From NCBI GenBank assembly GCA_032871835.1, contig CM065299.1, positions 48,744,706-48,808,705 of the forward strand: a stretch of 64,000 nucleotides of DNA, written 5' to 3'. The position numbers were made by a program, and so were the translations under genes. The notes under the pieces are model-generated. The model saw only the letters and a list, made by a program, of their open reading frames with translations, was not told the origin of the DNA and did not search any database. This DNA comes from Dipteronia dyeriana. Taxonomy: Eukaryota > Streptophyta > Magnoliopsida > Sapindales > Sapindaceae. The stretch's first letter is position 1. Every line of letters begins with the position of its first letter. Shown piece by piece: positions 1-11,849 of the stretch.

Positions 1-333
1 TAAGTGTGTGAATGTGTTATACATGGTGCACAATGATGTAGGGACACATATGAATGAATTGTATGTGTGTGCCTATAATGGTGCACAATGATGCAGGGAC
101 ACAAATGTATGAATTGTGTGTGTGTGCCTAAGCCTTGTAAGAGAAAGATAAGGTCATAGTATACCTTTGTAGAACCAAATTGCATCCTTTCTCTTTGAAG
201 ACTTAGAACTTGCTTTGACTTGTTGTTCATCCTTCTTTGAAGCTTGAATCATCATGAATCTAAAAGACTAAATCATTACAAGTAAACATCATTTTGAAAT
301 GGAATTAATGCTAACAAAAACTAAAACCTAACA
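1..333 (-). mobile_element. 3' LTR of element A, partial
   Basis: The inner end of the 3' LTR. It is collinear with 12742-13071 and with 59010-59342, which are the same end of two other LTR copies. It ends ...CTAACA at 333, followed directly by the minus-strand polypurine tract. The rest lies before the window. Confidence 0.8.
24..133. repeat. 55-bp tandem repeat, two units, in LTR A
   Basis: Two units starting near 24 and 79 share a core reading GGTGCACAATGATG then a GTGTGTGTGCCT-rich tail. The third LTR copy at 58993-59157 has three units, so unit number varies between copies. Confidence 0.7.
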
Positions 334-348
334 ATTTCTCCCTTTGGC
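334..348 (-). other. Polypurine tract of element A
   Basis: On the minus strand this reads GCCAAAGGGAGAAAT, directly before the LTR start TGTTAG. This is the usual second-strand priming site of SIRE-like copia elements and fixes the 3' LTR on the left. Confidence 0.75.
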
Positions 349-708
349 AAATTCCATGTCAAACACCTATACATTTACTGCAAATTTAAAAATGAAGATA
401 GGTCACAAAATCACTCCCTCAAATTACAATGAGTAAGATTTCTATAACTAATCTTCACCAACTCTTGAACTTCATCTTGATCTTCTCTTGAAGCAACCTA
501 CAAATCATCTCAAAGCACAATGCATATACAAGAGATAAACAACAAATGGCAACATATAATATGGATAAGAATATACAATTAAGTCCCCAAACACATGTAT
601 CTTCCCATCAATACATGCCAAAATACAAGAATTCTTAACCAAATCTTAATACTAATTATTACATGCCATTGAAAGTTCAAAAGTTCACAAAAAAAACATA
701 CAAAGAAA

Positions 709-1875
709 CTAAGTAACTAGCAACTCTTTCTCCCTATTTTGACATGAAATGATGCCAAAAGGTAAGAAACATACCATAAGACTCAAATACTTGTTAATTG
801 GTCCACCAAAGAAAGATTTGCATGTAGTTGATCTAACATAATGCTTGAGAGGTGGTCTTGAACTTGAGGCAATGCACTCCTCAAACTCTTTTATTCTAGC
901 ATCTTGTTTATCAACTATATCATTATGCTCATCAACCTTCTTCTTCAAATGTAAAGCTCAATCCGGAAGAATGTTTGTGCTAGTCTCTTGACAATCAACT
1001 TGAGAACTACTAAATAGTCCAAAAGTATCACATGTCTTACCCTTATCCTTATATGACATGTATGACACACATTTATCACTATACTTTTCCAAGGGTTGTA
1101 CCAACACATCATCTCCTCTACTCTTAACACTACGATCTAAACACAAAGAAGTTATAAACCTGGGTAATGCAAGCTTTTTATCTCCTCTAGTTGAGAAAGC
1201 CGCACTATCAATATAAAGCATAAGTAGATCCCCAAGGTTTATAGGTTGATTAGTCACAAAGGCATACACTAATTTGATCTTGTCTTTATTCAACTCGGTT
1301 GAATTTGAAGATCCAATAATGTTAGTGCAAATGAATAGATGCCAAAATGTACTAGCCTTAGTTAACTCATGTTGACTAATATATGCTCTACCTTTCCACT
1401 CAAAAGAAGCATTGTCACAAAGAGTTCTACCCATGATATTAAGATTCTCAATGACATCTACATCTAGAAAGTTCGAATCTATATCATTAGATAGCCCAAG
1501 AAACTTGTTAATCTTTTCCGGGTTAACTCTAAACACAACACCCCTAATCTCCATCAAAGCATCCAATAAGGTGGCACTCTCTCTATATTCAAGATAAAAC
1601 TCTATAACAAGAGTATCATTCACTATTCCTATCACTATTCCTATCACTATTCCTAACATGCTTACCCAAGATTCCCGATTTCTATCCTTAATGCTTTTAA
1701 GAACATAAGAATCTTTACACTTACCTAAGTCAATGCCTCTCTCTTGAAATATCTTCTTAGTTCCAAAGATCCCTAAATCCTTTGACCTTGAAGCTTTGGA
1801 TCCTTTTTAGGTAGACTTGGCTTTGATAATGAGATTCGATTGATTTCCACTTCCAGTAACCTTAGTTCTTCCCAT
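709..1875 (-). pseudogene. Extra ORF of element A, putative plant transposon protein-like
   Basis: One minus-strand frame runs from an ATG at 1875 to a stop at 709 (about 388 codons), broken only by TAA at 1807-1809 and TGA at 958-960. The middle carries the pattern VVFRVNPEKINKFLGL followed by a Trp-rich HELTKASTFWHLFICTNI block and NQPINLGDLLMLYI. This matches what I know of the Pfam family called putative plant transposon protein domain (PF20167). A short charged, coiled-coil-like stretch (KKKVDEHNDIVDKQDARIKEF) and a weak hydrophobic segment (YLSLMVCFLPFGII) follow. It lies between gag and the polypurine tract, where SIRE-like elements keep an additional or env-like ORF. The role is unknown. 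A 12-bp repeat at 1620-1656 encodes an Ile-Val-Gly-Ile run. Family assignment is inference. Confidence 0.6.
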
Positions 1876-2976
1876 TTATTCTTGTGATATAAGATGCTAT
1901 ATACATAAAACAAAAGTGAGTGAAAGACAAAACAAGCATATTAGTCACAAAAATATAAACAAAAAGACATATGACTTAAGAATGAATAATCATCAAGATA
2001 AAGATATTGAGTAATATCTTACATGTATCATTAAGTCAAAATATGCCAACATGTAACAAAATAAAGCATGTGAACATATCATAAAAGAGAACAATGTCTA
2101 GCATACAAAGCTCTCCCTTGATAAATGCTATAATTAAAATCAATGATTGCGTAAAGTTAACAAAGACGTTAACACAATCACACATTCAAGCAATTTAAAG
2201 AAATATCAACAAAATAAGCTTCATATGCTAAGAGATATACACATAGATTTTTCAATTTCTCTCATAATTCTTCAACAATTGCTAAAATATCATCATACTC
2301 ATAAACAAAGTGTGTGTGAGAGAGATATGCTTCAAATAAATATCAAGAAGTGGTTTGATAATCAACATGCAAACAATTTTAAACAACTATTCATCTTAAG
2401 CTTTTTCCATAAAAAGTCAAACCGATTATCATCCGGAATTTTTGTTTTTAAGAGAAGAGATTTCAACATATGAGCGTGTGTGTGCATGTGGCTCGTCATC
2501 CCATTTCTGTTTTTCAACCCGAGCTCATTAGATTTTCAACTAAACTCCTTTTTAAGCATTCCTCACTTTCTTGTTAGGCGTTGAATCAAAGATTTTTTTT
2601 TTTATGATTTCATTTCAATACTTATTTGATTTTTCTTTTTTTTTACATAAACAAAATTCACTTCATGACGGCTTTCATTCATCACAATGGTGTACCTCTT
2701 TCCAACATTGGGTAGCTTTCATAACCAATGTGTGTAGCCTTTTTCATGAAGGTGCTCATTGAGTTCTATGTAATTGCCGAAGCAGAATGGATACTAACCA
2801 TAGGTCATTTTAAATGTACTTAAGCACAAAAACTTCAAGGTGTATCCAATGTTTACATATTAGTAAACTCAACATACTAGCAAAACATATAAGAGAAGCA
2901 AGGTGCAATTTTAGAAAACCAAGATTTTATGGCTCCTAAGCACATGATCTAAATGCAATAAGTAGAGACTTATTCA
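1876..2976 (-). other. Internal non-coding part of element A
   Basis: AT-rich sequence between the extra ORF and the gag-end remnant. Only short open stretches are present, and none resembles a retroelement domain. I see no LTR termini, so this is probably eroded or rearranged element interior rather than another insertion. Confidence 0.5.
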
Positions 2977-3605
2977 AGATCATTACTTTTGTAATGAGTA
3001 GCTTTCAAAGAATATGAAGCTCATATTTTCTAAAGTAGTGCCACTCAATATACTATACACAAACAATCATCAAAGTTAAGATCAATGTAAACAATATCAC
3101 TATTAGATCCTAAAATAGCAAATGTCAATGAGAACCATATGTATGCTATACAAAATTCTCTAATATGACATGCTATGAGATGTATATCAAAAATTGAGTC
3201 AAAAGATGAATATCTAAGAGAACATGCATTAGAGTATAGAAATACCTTTTTGCACATTATATTCACCAAATATCATACTTCCTCCCTTTTTATGAGCACT
3301 CTTGCCTTGAATGTCCTCATGACACCAAGTTGACGATGTTTCACAATAAGAGTATAAAAAGCATAATATCTCAACTCAATCAACACATATATCAAAAGAA
3401 CTTCTCTAAAGTTAATCAAAAAATTTTGACCATCATAACAAACATGATGTGAGATAACCAAGTTCATATCAATACATGGAGTATTCAAAGCTAGCAAGCA
3501 AGAATTCTCAACACAATTGATATATAGCCTCAAAGCTATCTCATATGTGCTTCTTATTTTAGTGATAAGAGCACTCACCCTTGAACCACTTGTTCTTAGG
3601 TGTAT
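2977..3605 (-). pseudogene. Gag-end remnant and downstream segment of element A
   Basis: This continues the gag region after a further frameshift near 3725. A frame reading NKWFKGECSYH around 3560-3600 weakly recalls the copia protease start (WYLDSGCSRHMTG in family B), but the catalytic DSG is not there. No integrase or polymerase follows. The segment is collinear with 26669-27419, a second copy with the same pol-less arrangement, so the arrangement is a family trait rather than a private deletion of this copy. The protease resemblance is a weak inference. Confidence 0.45.
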
Positions 3606-5589
3606 CTACACAAACATTACCAATATCTTCCTTGACAACAATGTTAAATCTAGAGTAAAGTTCTTCAATGACTCGATTAACAAGAATATCATTAACACAC
3701 TCTTTCTTAACATTTTCAACACAAGCTTTGTCAAGTTGAACAGATTAGTATTCTTTCTACTCCACAACTTCTTCTCATGGTTAGCAAAATTATCATGTTT
3801 CTTAACTTTCAAGACCTTAGCATGTTCATGTTGAAGTTTAATCTCCTTATCTCTAGATTCATTTCCTAATTTGCATTTTTCTATATATTTATAGAACCTA
3901 GGCTTAATGTGACCTATTGTGTTGCAATAATGGCAAATTGGAATAAAAGATGAGATTGTACTTTTTGGAGTTGAACTAACTTCACTAGGAGTTTGCAAAG
4001 ATACCTTGTTTGCCAACTTCTTCTTGGCTTTTGATCTTCTCTTCTTGTGTGGTTTCTTATAAATCACGACTTCATCAAAGTGTGTAATAATTGGTGCTTC
4101 CAACAGCTCCTCTTCAACTACCAAGTCGTCTTCACCACTATGAGAGTTAACAAGATTCCTAACACTACACACTTACCGAATCATTCACTAAGTCATTGAT
4201 GGCCTCTTTAGCCATGTCTATCTCTTCCATCAATTCTTGTTCTCTCTTCTTCAAAGAGGATATCACATTATCCTTCTCAAGGTTTATCTTTTCTAGTTCT
4301 CTAAACTTCTTCATAATGTCACTTTTTTCACCAAGAAGTCTACGAGTAACAACCACAAACTTATCTAGTTGTTTCTTGATCAAATTATCCTTCTCAACTT
4401 CTTCTCTTTGAGCATTATCTCTAGCTTCTTCAGGCTTTTCTATATTTTCCAACAACTCAAGATTAGTAGGAATGAAACTAGAGCTTCCATGATGATTTGC
4501 ATCAAAGTTGTTGTTCAAAGATATTGTACCATCAATATCTAGTAGAGAATGAGAAGCCATTAGAGCTACAAAGTTGCTCACCAACTCTTCATCACTTGGA
4601 GACTCACTACTAGAGCTCTCATTGTCACTAGAATTATCATCACTCCAAGTAGCCGCCAATACTTTGCCGTTCTTGTCTTTCTTAGATGGCTTCTTGGTGC
4701 ACTCACAAACAAAGTGACCGAAACCATGACAATTATAGCATTGCACCTTTTTCTTGTTCATGGCTTGACTATTCTTCTCAATCCTTGGAGATAATGTTCT
4801 CTTAACTCTCTTTTCCTTAGAAGACTTGCTTCTAGGCTTGGCATTCTTATTTAGAAACTTCTTGAACCTTCTAACCAAAAGAGCCATCTCTTCATTTTCA
4901 TCATCACTCTCCTCCTCAATAGCATGGAGATCGATTCCTTTACTCTTAATCTTTGGCTTCATGCACATCTCATAAGTTTTGAGAGACCCAAGCAACTCAT
5001 CAATGTTCATACTATTTACAACCTTGCTTTCCTCTATGGCCATCACCTTTGATTTGAATCTCTTAGGAAGAGACCTAAGGATTTTCCAATTTAAACGCTC
5101 TTTTGGGATAAGTACTCCAAGTACTTGACATTGGTTAGCAATGTTAAGAAGCAAGAATTGGAAGTCTTCGAACTTTTCTTATTCACCCATACTTAAACCT
5201 TCAAATTGTGAGGCCAACATTTGAAGCCTCGATTTCTTTACCGTTAAGGTTCCTTCATTAGTAAATTGGAGAGTATCCCAAGCTTTCTTTACGGATTCAA
5301 GATTTTGAATGTAGAAGAATTGATGCCCATCAACTCCTCCAAAGATGGCATTCATAGCACAATGGTGCCATTTAGCAACCTCAAACTCATTCATTGTCCA
5401 TTCACTCATTGGCTTGAGTATCATAATTCCATCCTCTAGAACCTTGGTAGGAGGACTATAACCTTCTTCCACTACCATCCAAGCCCTTTCATCAATAGAG
5501 CGAATGTAGGCTTTCATCCTAAACTTCCAATACCCATAGTTAGTGCCTCAAAGTAATTGTGGCCTAGTATTTAAGGCTCCTTCCGCCAT
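3606..5589 (-). pseudogene. gag of element A
   Basis: Copia-type Gag, the structural protein of the particle. The likely start is the ATG at 5589; the canonical GYWKFRMKAYIRSID block follows a TGA at 5548-5550. A second stop lies at 5179-5181. After that the frame is open to 4165 and includes a CCHC zinc knuckle (CYNCHGFGHFVCEC, near 4715-4755) and a long coiled-coil region (about 4200-4450). The frame then shifts at about 4170 and continues into a second Cys/His finger, CHYCNTIGHIKP, near 3900-3945. Two fingers separated by a coiled coil is also the layout of element B gag. The reading frame is broken, so no functional product is expected. Confidence 0.8.
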
Positions 5590-5680
5590 TACACCATCTT
5601 GTAAACCTATGACTTCAAACGTCTTGCAAAAACCGTGAATGTATCACCTCGGACTCTCACTAAGTGCAATTTAGTGTCCT

Positions 5681-5692
5681 GCTCTGATACCA
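5681..5692 (-). other. Primer binding site of element A
   Basis: On the minus strand this reads TGGTATCAGAGC, complementary to the 3' end of initiator Met tRNA. It lies two bases from the LTR end at 5695. Confidence 0.85.
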
Positions 5693-6167
5693 ATTGAAAA
5701 TACAAACAAGGTTAAATGCTTAAGGCTAACCTAGAGAGGGGGTGAATAGGTTAGACACCTTTTTCGACTCCCTTAGAAACAAACAAAAGTTTGTCCCTCT
5801 AGACTGCCTGTATCACAATATATATATTAATTAAAGACACTTAATCAATATATAAAACAAGTAAAGTGTGATAAAAACAAGTAATTGTAACATATACACA
5901 ATCTATATTATAGAAAGGAAGTCAACTTATATAAAGAGCTCTATCCATAGTATTCAAATGACAAATACAAATACTAGAGATATAAGTTGACACAATATAT
6001 AACGTGGTAAACCTCCAAAGAGGAAACATTCACGGGCTAACAGCCACCGCCAAACAAAATCTACTAGTACAATCTCTCAAGTGACCCATTCACCTAGAAA
6101 CTACCCTCCTATCCTACTCATGAAGATGTCGCCCTAATGCTAAACAATCTGAGGCCTCACACCTCTT

Positions 6168-6356
6168 GTCAAGACTTCCTGGCTCACCTTACCGGATCCT
6201 CACGACCCAAGGCAAGACTTATTGCACAACTATCTGAGTCCACCCGACTCTAGTCAAGACTTCCTCGCTCACCTATATGGATCCTCATGACCCTAGGCAA
6301 GACTTCTTGCTCAGCTATCCGAGTCCTCCTAACTCTAGCCAAGACTTTCTCGCTTG
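6168..6356. repeat. 85-bp tandem repeat in LTR A
   Basis: Two exact-length 85-bp units (6168-6252 and 6253-6337) plus a partial third share the motif CAAGACTTCCT...GGATCCTCA...CCGA. Degenerate relatives of the CAAGACTT motif continue to about 6435. The same block is at the truncated start of the third LTR copy (57317 onward). Confidence 0.7.
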
Positions 6357-8204
6357 AAAATCCAAGGTCTCGCACCTCTTGCCAAGACTTCTTGCTCAAC
6401 AACATAGGTCTCACACCTATTGTCAAGACTTACTTCTCACAAAGCATCTAGGTGATCATGAACGGAAAACGCAAACAAGCACACAAAATAAAATGCCATA
6501 ATCAACACATCCTATGGAAAATACTACACATGAGCATGAATGCACAAATCACATGTAGTCTAGTCAATCATGCATGTATAATCAATCTAGATCACGTAAG
6601 ATATGTTCAACATTAATCACAACCTAGATACATGCATAGATCTAAACTTGAATAACAAGATATGTTCAATAAATCACAAGATCAAGTTTAAATCACATAA
6701 ACCAAAAACATGCTAAAATCATATGACAAAGTCATTTAGATTTGAGCTAAAGTTCTAGAGCATATTCCTAATCATAGATTCAACAAAACACATGAATAGC
6801 TCAAAAGAACATAAGCACACGTATTGATGTGAGAATTCGGCCAAGAGAGCCTAATACATGTGAGGAACTATTTTTTCACAAAATCAATCAATCAAAGATC
6901 ATCAAATAGTCCTAGAATCAAAGCTAGCGCAATACAATCTCAAACATGTGAAAACATAGGCAAAATCAAAAGCTAACTCAGCATGTATGATTTCAATTGA
7001 AACTCAACCTAGCTTTAAAAGAGTTCAAAACTCAAATAAAAAATACTCACAATACACATATATAAGTTGAAGAAGAAAACCCAAGGCTAAAACAAATATT
7101 ATGGTGTGTTTAATATTAATCTAGAGGGGGGGTGAATATATTTTAATCAAATTTTACCCAATTTTCGTTAATGGTCAATTAGACGAAAATACCCCTAACT
7201 AGTCACAATAATATCACAAGTGTAATAAGTGCGGAAATAATAAAGACACTTGAGATATACGTGGAAACCCTCCAAATGGGAAAAACCACGGGCCGTTAAG
7301 TGCGTCACACTCGAACAACGAATCCACTGATGATAGAAGCGTTTCAACCTACTCCTAGTATATAACCCACTACCACTACCTAATCCCGGTATTAAGTGGA
7401 CCTAGTCCAATTTGCTTATGCTTGAAGCAACCTACTCCCAGATGCAACACAATACTTACTTCTCTTCAACGAAGAGATAAACACCCTATGTGAATATATG
7501 ATGATATTCAAACAACAAACAAGGCTAGGGTACCTTATATGCTTATCTAGGATTATGAGATGGCAATAACTGCAATCCTAGATATCAAGAGCTAAATGAC
7601 ATGTCATAAAGCTTAGCTAAACATAGAACAAGTAATCCTATGAAGCTATCATAAAAGACAAATCAACACATGTTGTCATTAAGCATGGCAAGGACTATAA
7701 TGCAATCATTAAATGCAATCATTAAATGCAATCATTGAGTCCTAAACAATATCTAAATGCAAACCATAGAGATTTAGCTAGAAGTTATCAATAACAACAA
7801 TCCTAGCTATCACAATACAACACTCAATCATGTCATCACAACAATCTCTAATTTGTATCTAGAATATGTTCTAAGAGCATACAAATAATTAAAGAGATGG
7901 CTTAGCAAGCAAAACACTTAACTTGTAAGAAGATAGTGAAGAACTTAGCAAACAAGATGTGATGAAGCAAACCTATCCATAGATGCACTCTAAATGACTT
8001 TAGATGATGCAAGATGAAGTTTTTATGCACATGGGAATGCTTTGAGTGTTTAAAGATGAGTTCTTGGAAGAGTTTTTCTTTTGAAATGTGTTCTAAGGAA
8101 AAGATATGTTGTTCTGAACTCTTACACGACCTTAAAACAAAGAGTTATATGAATATGAGATCCAAACAAAGTGAGGTCGTTTTGGAAAAAATGTTTCAGC
8201 TTCC

Positions 8205-8500
8205 TCTATGTGCGCTGGTGACGTGCGCTGGTCGAGTAGCGCACCACCAGCGCACAACCTACTTTTTCAATAGGCACTAGATGAGTGGCGCAGCCCAGTG
8301 GTGCAACACATGTGACAATCCACTGGAATGTTACGCTAGTGAGGCTGGGCTAGTCGAGTAGCGCACTGCCCACTCTTTCAACTTTGCACAGGTGCAATTG
8401 CACAGCTCAGTGGTGCATGACAAGAGGCATTCCACTGGGATGTTACGCTGGTGAGGTGCGTCGGTCGAGTAGCGCACCACCAGCACACAACCTAATTTTT
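8205..8500. repeat. GC-rich repeated module in solo LTR B
   Basis: Three to four imperfect copies of a module built from GCGCTGGT, GAGTAGCGCACCACC and CCACTGG motifs, on both strands and partly palindromic. It stands out as a GC-rich island in AT-rich surroundings. The same module is in the other B LTR (43880-44200). An open stretch at 8014-8280 overlaps it and is not a gene. Confidence 0.6.
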
Positions 8501-8769
8501 CAATACTCAAACACATATTTTCAACAAGTCCAAGAGTGATGAAGATGCATCCTATACTAATGCCTAACATGACATGAAACTTTAACTACAAGATGCAAAT
8601 ATATCAATCAAGAGTCATTTAAACCAAAATGCACATAAGTATAAACACTTAACATATATGAATAAGAATTATGCATGAATTTGTGAGTGTGTGCAACTAT
8701 CTCTTCAAAGCAAGTAAGTACAAGAATTTTACCTTCTGTGCTTCTCCTCTTGAGGTCTTGAGAGCCTAA

Positions 8770-9300
8770 TGTCACGGGCCGCAAGCTGTGAAGCCCAGAA
8801 GCCCAACAAAGGCCACAACTATGCCAAGCTCTTGGAAGATTCTAGAGACTTCTCCACAATTCCAGCATTGGTCAAGCTTCTGGAAGTCTCTAGCAACCTA
8901 ACCCTCTCTACACCATTCTTGTATTTAGCTAGATAGTTGTAGAATAATCTAGAACCTTGTAAAGGCATGTAAATACATGTAGAGTATTCTAGCTAGGTGT
9001 AGAATATTCTGGAGACTTAATCTTCTTTATTAGACTAGATTAATCTAGAACATTCCTTAAGGAGGTGGCTCACCTATAAATAGCCAACCCCCCCTCATTT
9101 GTAAATCATCCTAGAAACTCAAGCATTATAGTATCCAAAGCATTGTAAAGCTTCCTTAATAGCAATACAATCTTTGTTTCCATTCAAGCTCTTCTACTCT
9201 TTTCTCTCAAATCTCTCTTGTAAGGCTTACTTAGCAACATTCTCATAGAATTTGCCTAAGTGCCGCACGGGTGTGCTGCGCAAACTCTAAGCCCGTGACA
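8770..9300 (+). mobile_element. 5' LTR of the TR-GAG element
   Basis: 531 bp, TGTCACGGGC...GCCCGTGACA, same length as the LTR at 11319-11849. Contains a TATA box at 9075. It is followed by the primer site. Confidence 0.92.
9075..9082 (+). promoter_or_regulatory. TATA box in 5' LTR of TR-GAG
   Basis: TATAAATA in the context CACCTATAAATAGCC, about 225 bp before the LTR end; the identical box is at 11624-11631 in the other LTR. Likely promoter of the element transcript. Confidence 0.7.
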
Positions 9301-9302
9301 GT

Positions 9303-9315
9303 TGGTATCAGAGTC
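9303..9315 (+). other. Primer binding site of TR-GAG
   Basis: TGGTATCAGAGTC, two bases after the LTR; complementary to the Met initiator tRNA 3' end apart from the final bases. Confidence 0.8.
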
Positions 9316-9344
9316 TGGTTAAGCAACCACAGCTAACACGAGTC

Positions 9345-11045
9345 GTGGCCTCCGATAGCGAAGTTGCTGCTATAGTGGAAGAGCAAGCGCATGGTCGTGG
9401 CGAGCAACGCACCCACACCAAGCGTAGCAAGTCCAAGGGTCCATCCATGGACGCTTTGGAATCTCGTGTGGATGTCCACGATGAAGTCCTCTCCGAAATG
9501 CAGACCACCTTGAACACCGTGGTCGACCGTCTCGATGGCCTAGAAACCAATTACGCTATAATAGCTCAGGTGACCAAGGCAATGCTACCAGAGTTCCAGA
9601 AGGGCATTCGGGAGGAAATCTACCAATTTACTCAAGAAATCCGCAACACTCGCACCTTCGTCGAGCAAGAGTTGCGCGCCATTCGAGCCAAGATGGATGA
9701 AGTTCGCACCGAATGGACTTCGTTCAAAAACAACCCAACTTTTGGCAATGGTGCCACCGCTAGCACGAGCACATGGGGCGCAATCCAAATCCCTAAGCCA
9801 TCCACATTCAACGGCAACTGTAACGCCATGGAAGTGGAAAACTTCATCTTCGGCCTAGAACAGTACTTTGAGGCCAAAGAAGTTAGGGATGACGCTACAC
9901 GGATCACCAATGCTCTCACCTTTCTTCGGGATTCTACTCAACTATGGTGGCGACGCAAGCATGGCGATACTATTTACCCCATCCGCACATGGGAAGACTT
10001 CAGACGAGAACTCAAGAGGCAGTTCTCGCCAACCAACGCCGATAAGGAGGCCGATAGCCGCCTTCGTCGCCTCAAGCAGTCTGGATCCATCCATGACTAC
10101 ATCAAGGAGTTCTCTACCTTAATCATCGAGATCGAAGATATGTCCGATAAAGACAAACTATTCCTCTTCATGGACGGTCTCAAGGAATGGGCGAGAGTGG
10201 AGCTAGAAAGGCGGAACGTGCAAGACATTGATGCAGCCATCGCCGCCGCAGAATCCCTTGCCGAACTCACCAAGATAAAGGAAATGACCGACAACCATGA
10301 AAAAGGTGGGGGAGACGAGTCTAAAGACCACAATCGCAAGAGCGAAGGACCAAACAGAACTCCCAATGGTGATAACTGGCGTGACAATGCCAATGGAGGC
10401 AAACCCATTTTGATCAAGCAGAAGAATCCATGCTTCATTTGTGATGGGCCACATTGGGTACGTGACTGCCCAAAGCGAAAGATGCTCAATGCCATGGTTA
10501 CCCAACTAGAAGAAACTAAGGCAATTGAGCCCCAAGCAAGCATGAGTTCTCTCCAACAACTTTATGCACTCAAAGGGCAACCCTTGCCTCCTACACTTAC
10601 CAAAGGCCTCATGTTCGTGAACGCCACCATCAAAGGCAAACCAGTTCGTGCAATGCTAGACACCGGGGCAATGCACAACTTTATCTCAACAGACGAAGCC
10701 AAACGACTTGGTCTTCGCATCACCAATGGTGAATACGCCGTCATTAAAGCTGCCAACTCTCCGGCCAAGCAAATTGATGGCACAACAAAAGACGTCATTG
10801 TCCACCTAGGCCCATGTAGTGGAAAGCTCGACTTCTCGGTGGTTCTCTTAGATGACTACCAAGTGGTGCTAGGCATGACGTTCTTTGAGCAAGCCAACGC
10901 TTTCCCCCTACCCGCTGTGAACTCACTTAGCATTCTTAACGGGGGCAAGGCACTCACCATCCCGGTGGGACGCATACCCCAGCAATGTAGGATGCTATCC
11001 ACCGTACGGCTCGAGGAGACACCAATTTCTCCCACTTCTCCATAG
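9345..11045 (+). CDS. Gag-protease polyprotein of the TR-GAG element
   Basis: Open for 566 codons with no internal stop, the longest intact frame in the window. It has an N-terminal charged, coiled-coil region (about residues 35-125), then a Ty3/gypsy-type capsid domain (about 165-300, with the WWRRK and FRRELKRQF blocks). A CCHC knuckle CFICDGPHWVRDC begins near residue 363, and a retropepsin-like protease has LDTGAMHNFIS with its Asp near residue 439 and a VVLGMTFF strand later. The Gag would form particles and the protease would cleave it. The frame stops after protease; polymerase and integrase are absent. Codon 9345 is GTG, in the context where related elements would be expected to have ATG. 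The first in-frame ATG is at 9447 (532 residues), still giving all domains. Functionality is inference. Confidence 0.85.
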   Translation: MASDSEVAAIVEEQAHGRGEQRTHTKRSKSKGPSMDALESRVDVHDEVLSEMQTTLNTVVDRLDGLETNYAIIAQVTKAMLPEFQKGIREEIYQFTQEIRNTRTFVEQELRAIRAKMDEVRTEWTSFKNNPTFGNGATASTSTWGAIQIPKPSTFNGNCNAMEVENFIFGLEQYFEAKEVRDDATRITNALTFLRDSTQLWWRRKHGDTIYPIRTWEDFRRELKRQFSPTNADKEADSRLRRLKQSGSIHDYIKEFSTLIIEIEDMSDKDKLFLFMDGLKEWARVELERRNVQDIDAAIAAAESLAELTKIKEMTDNHEKGGGDESKDHNRKSEGPNRTPNGDNWRDNANGGKPILIKQKNPCFICDGPHWVRDCPKRKMLNAMVTQLEETKAIEPQASMSSLQQLYALKGQPLPPTLTKGLMFVNATIKGKPVRAMLDTGAMHNFISTDEAKRLGLRITNGEYAVIKAANSPAKQIDGTTKDVIVHLGPCSGKLDFSVVLLDDYQVVLGMTFFEQANAFPLPAVNSLSILNGGKALTIPVGRIPQQCRMLSTVRLEETPISPTSP

Positions 11046-11318
11046 AACCAGCCGATTGTAGGCATTCGAAGGAGTAAGAAGCGCACAAGCCATGGGAAGC
11101 GATTAAAGGTACCGAGAGAAGGCACCCAAGATGCTGGATCACCTTCGAAACCTAGCCAGCCCACTTGCGTCGAGCTAAGGATGCGAGACTCGAATTCGGT
11201 CTCTCAATGGAGACTTCCCAAGCCGAAGACCTTCCGCATGAATGAAATAACTTGTGGCCAACTCCAACATACTCAGCGCCCACGCAACGAGGACATTGCG
11301 AACTTAGGTGGGGGAGGA
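11046..11318 (+). other. 3' untranslated region and polypurine tract of TR-GAG
   Basis: Short untranslated stretch after the stop codon. It ends in the purine run AGGTGGGGGAGGA (11306-11318), directly before the 3' LTR. No remnant of polymerase is visible. Confidence 0.75.
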
Positions 11319-11849
11319 TGTCACGGGCCGCAAGCTGTCAAGCCCAGAAGCCCAACAAAGACCACAACTATGCCAAGATCTTGGAAGATTCTAGAGACTT
11401 CTCCACAATTCCAGCATTGGTCAAGCTTCTGGAAGTCTCTAGCAACCCAACCCTCTCTACACCATTCTTGTATTTAGTTAGATAGTTGTAGAATAATCTA
11501 GAACCTTGTAAAGGCATGTAAATACATGTAGAGTATTCTAGCTAGGTGTAGAATATTCTGGAGACTTAATCTTCTTTATTAGACTAGATTAATCTAGAAC
11601 ATTCCTTAAGGAGGTGGCTCACCTATAAATAGCCAACCCCCCCTCATTTGTAAATCATCCTAGAAACTCAAGCATTCTAGTATCCAAAGCATTGTAAAGC
11701 TTCCTTCATAGCAATACAATCTTTGTTTCCATTCAAGCTCTTCTACTATTTTCTCTCAAATCTCTATTGTAAGGCTTACTTAGCAACATTCTCATAGAAT
11801 TTGCCTAAGTGCCGCACGGGTGTGCTGCGCAAACTCTAAGCCCGTGACA
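11319..11849 (+). mobile_element. 3' LTR of the TR-GAG element
   Basis: 531 bp, nine substitutions and no indels against 8770-9300, with a TATA box at 11624-11631. Followed by the TSD CTAA and then the resumed solo LTR B. Confidence 0.92.

Noticed and set aside
2147..2762. Two plus-strand frames in element A
   Set aside because: Opposite to the element's coding strand, low complexity, no recognised motif.
3560..3610. Protease of element A
   Set aside because: NKWFKGECSYH resembles the copia protease start only loosely and lacks DSG; not annotated as protease.
8014..8570. Open frames over the GC-rich module
   Set aside because: Inside solo LTR B; the homologous region of the other LTR does not preserve them.
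9300..9320. tRNA-like TGGTATCAGAG matches (also 5681, 53822, 61017)
   Set aside because: These are primer binding sites adjoining LTRs, not tRNA genes.
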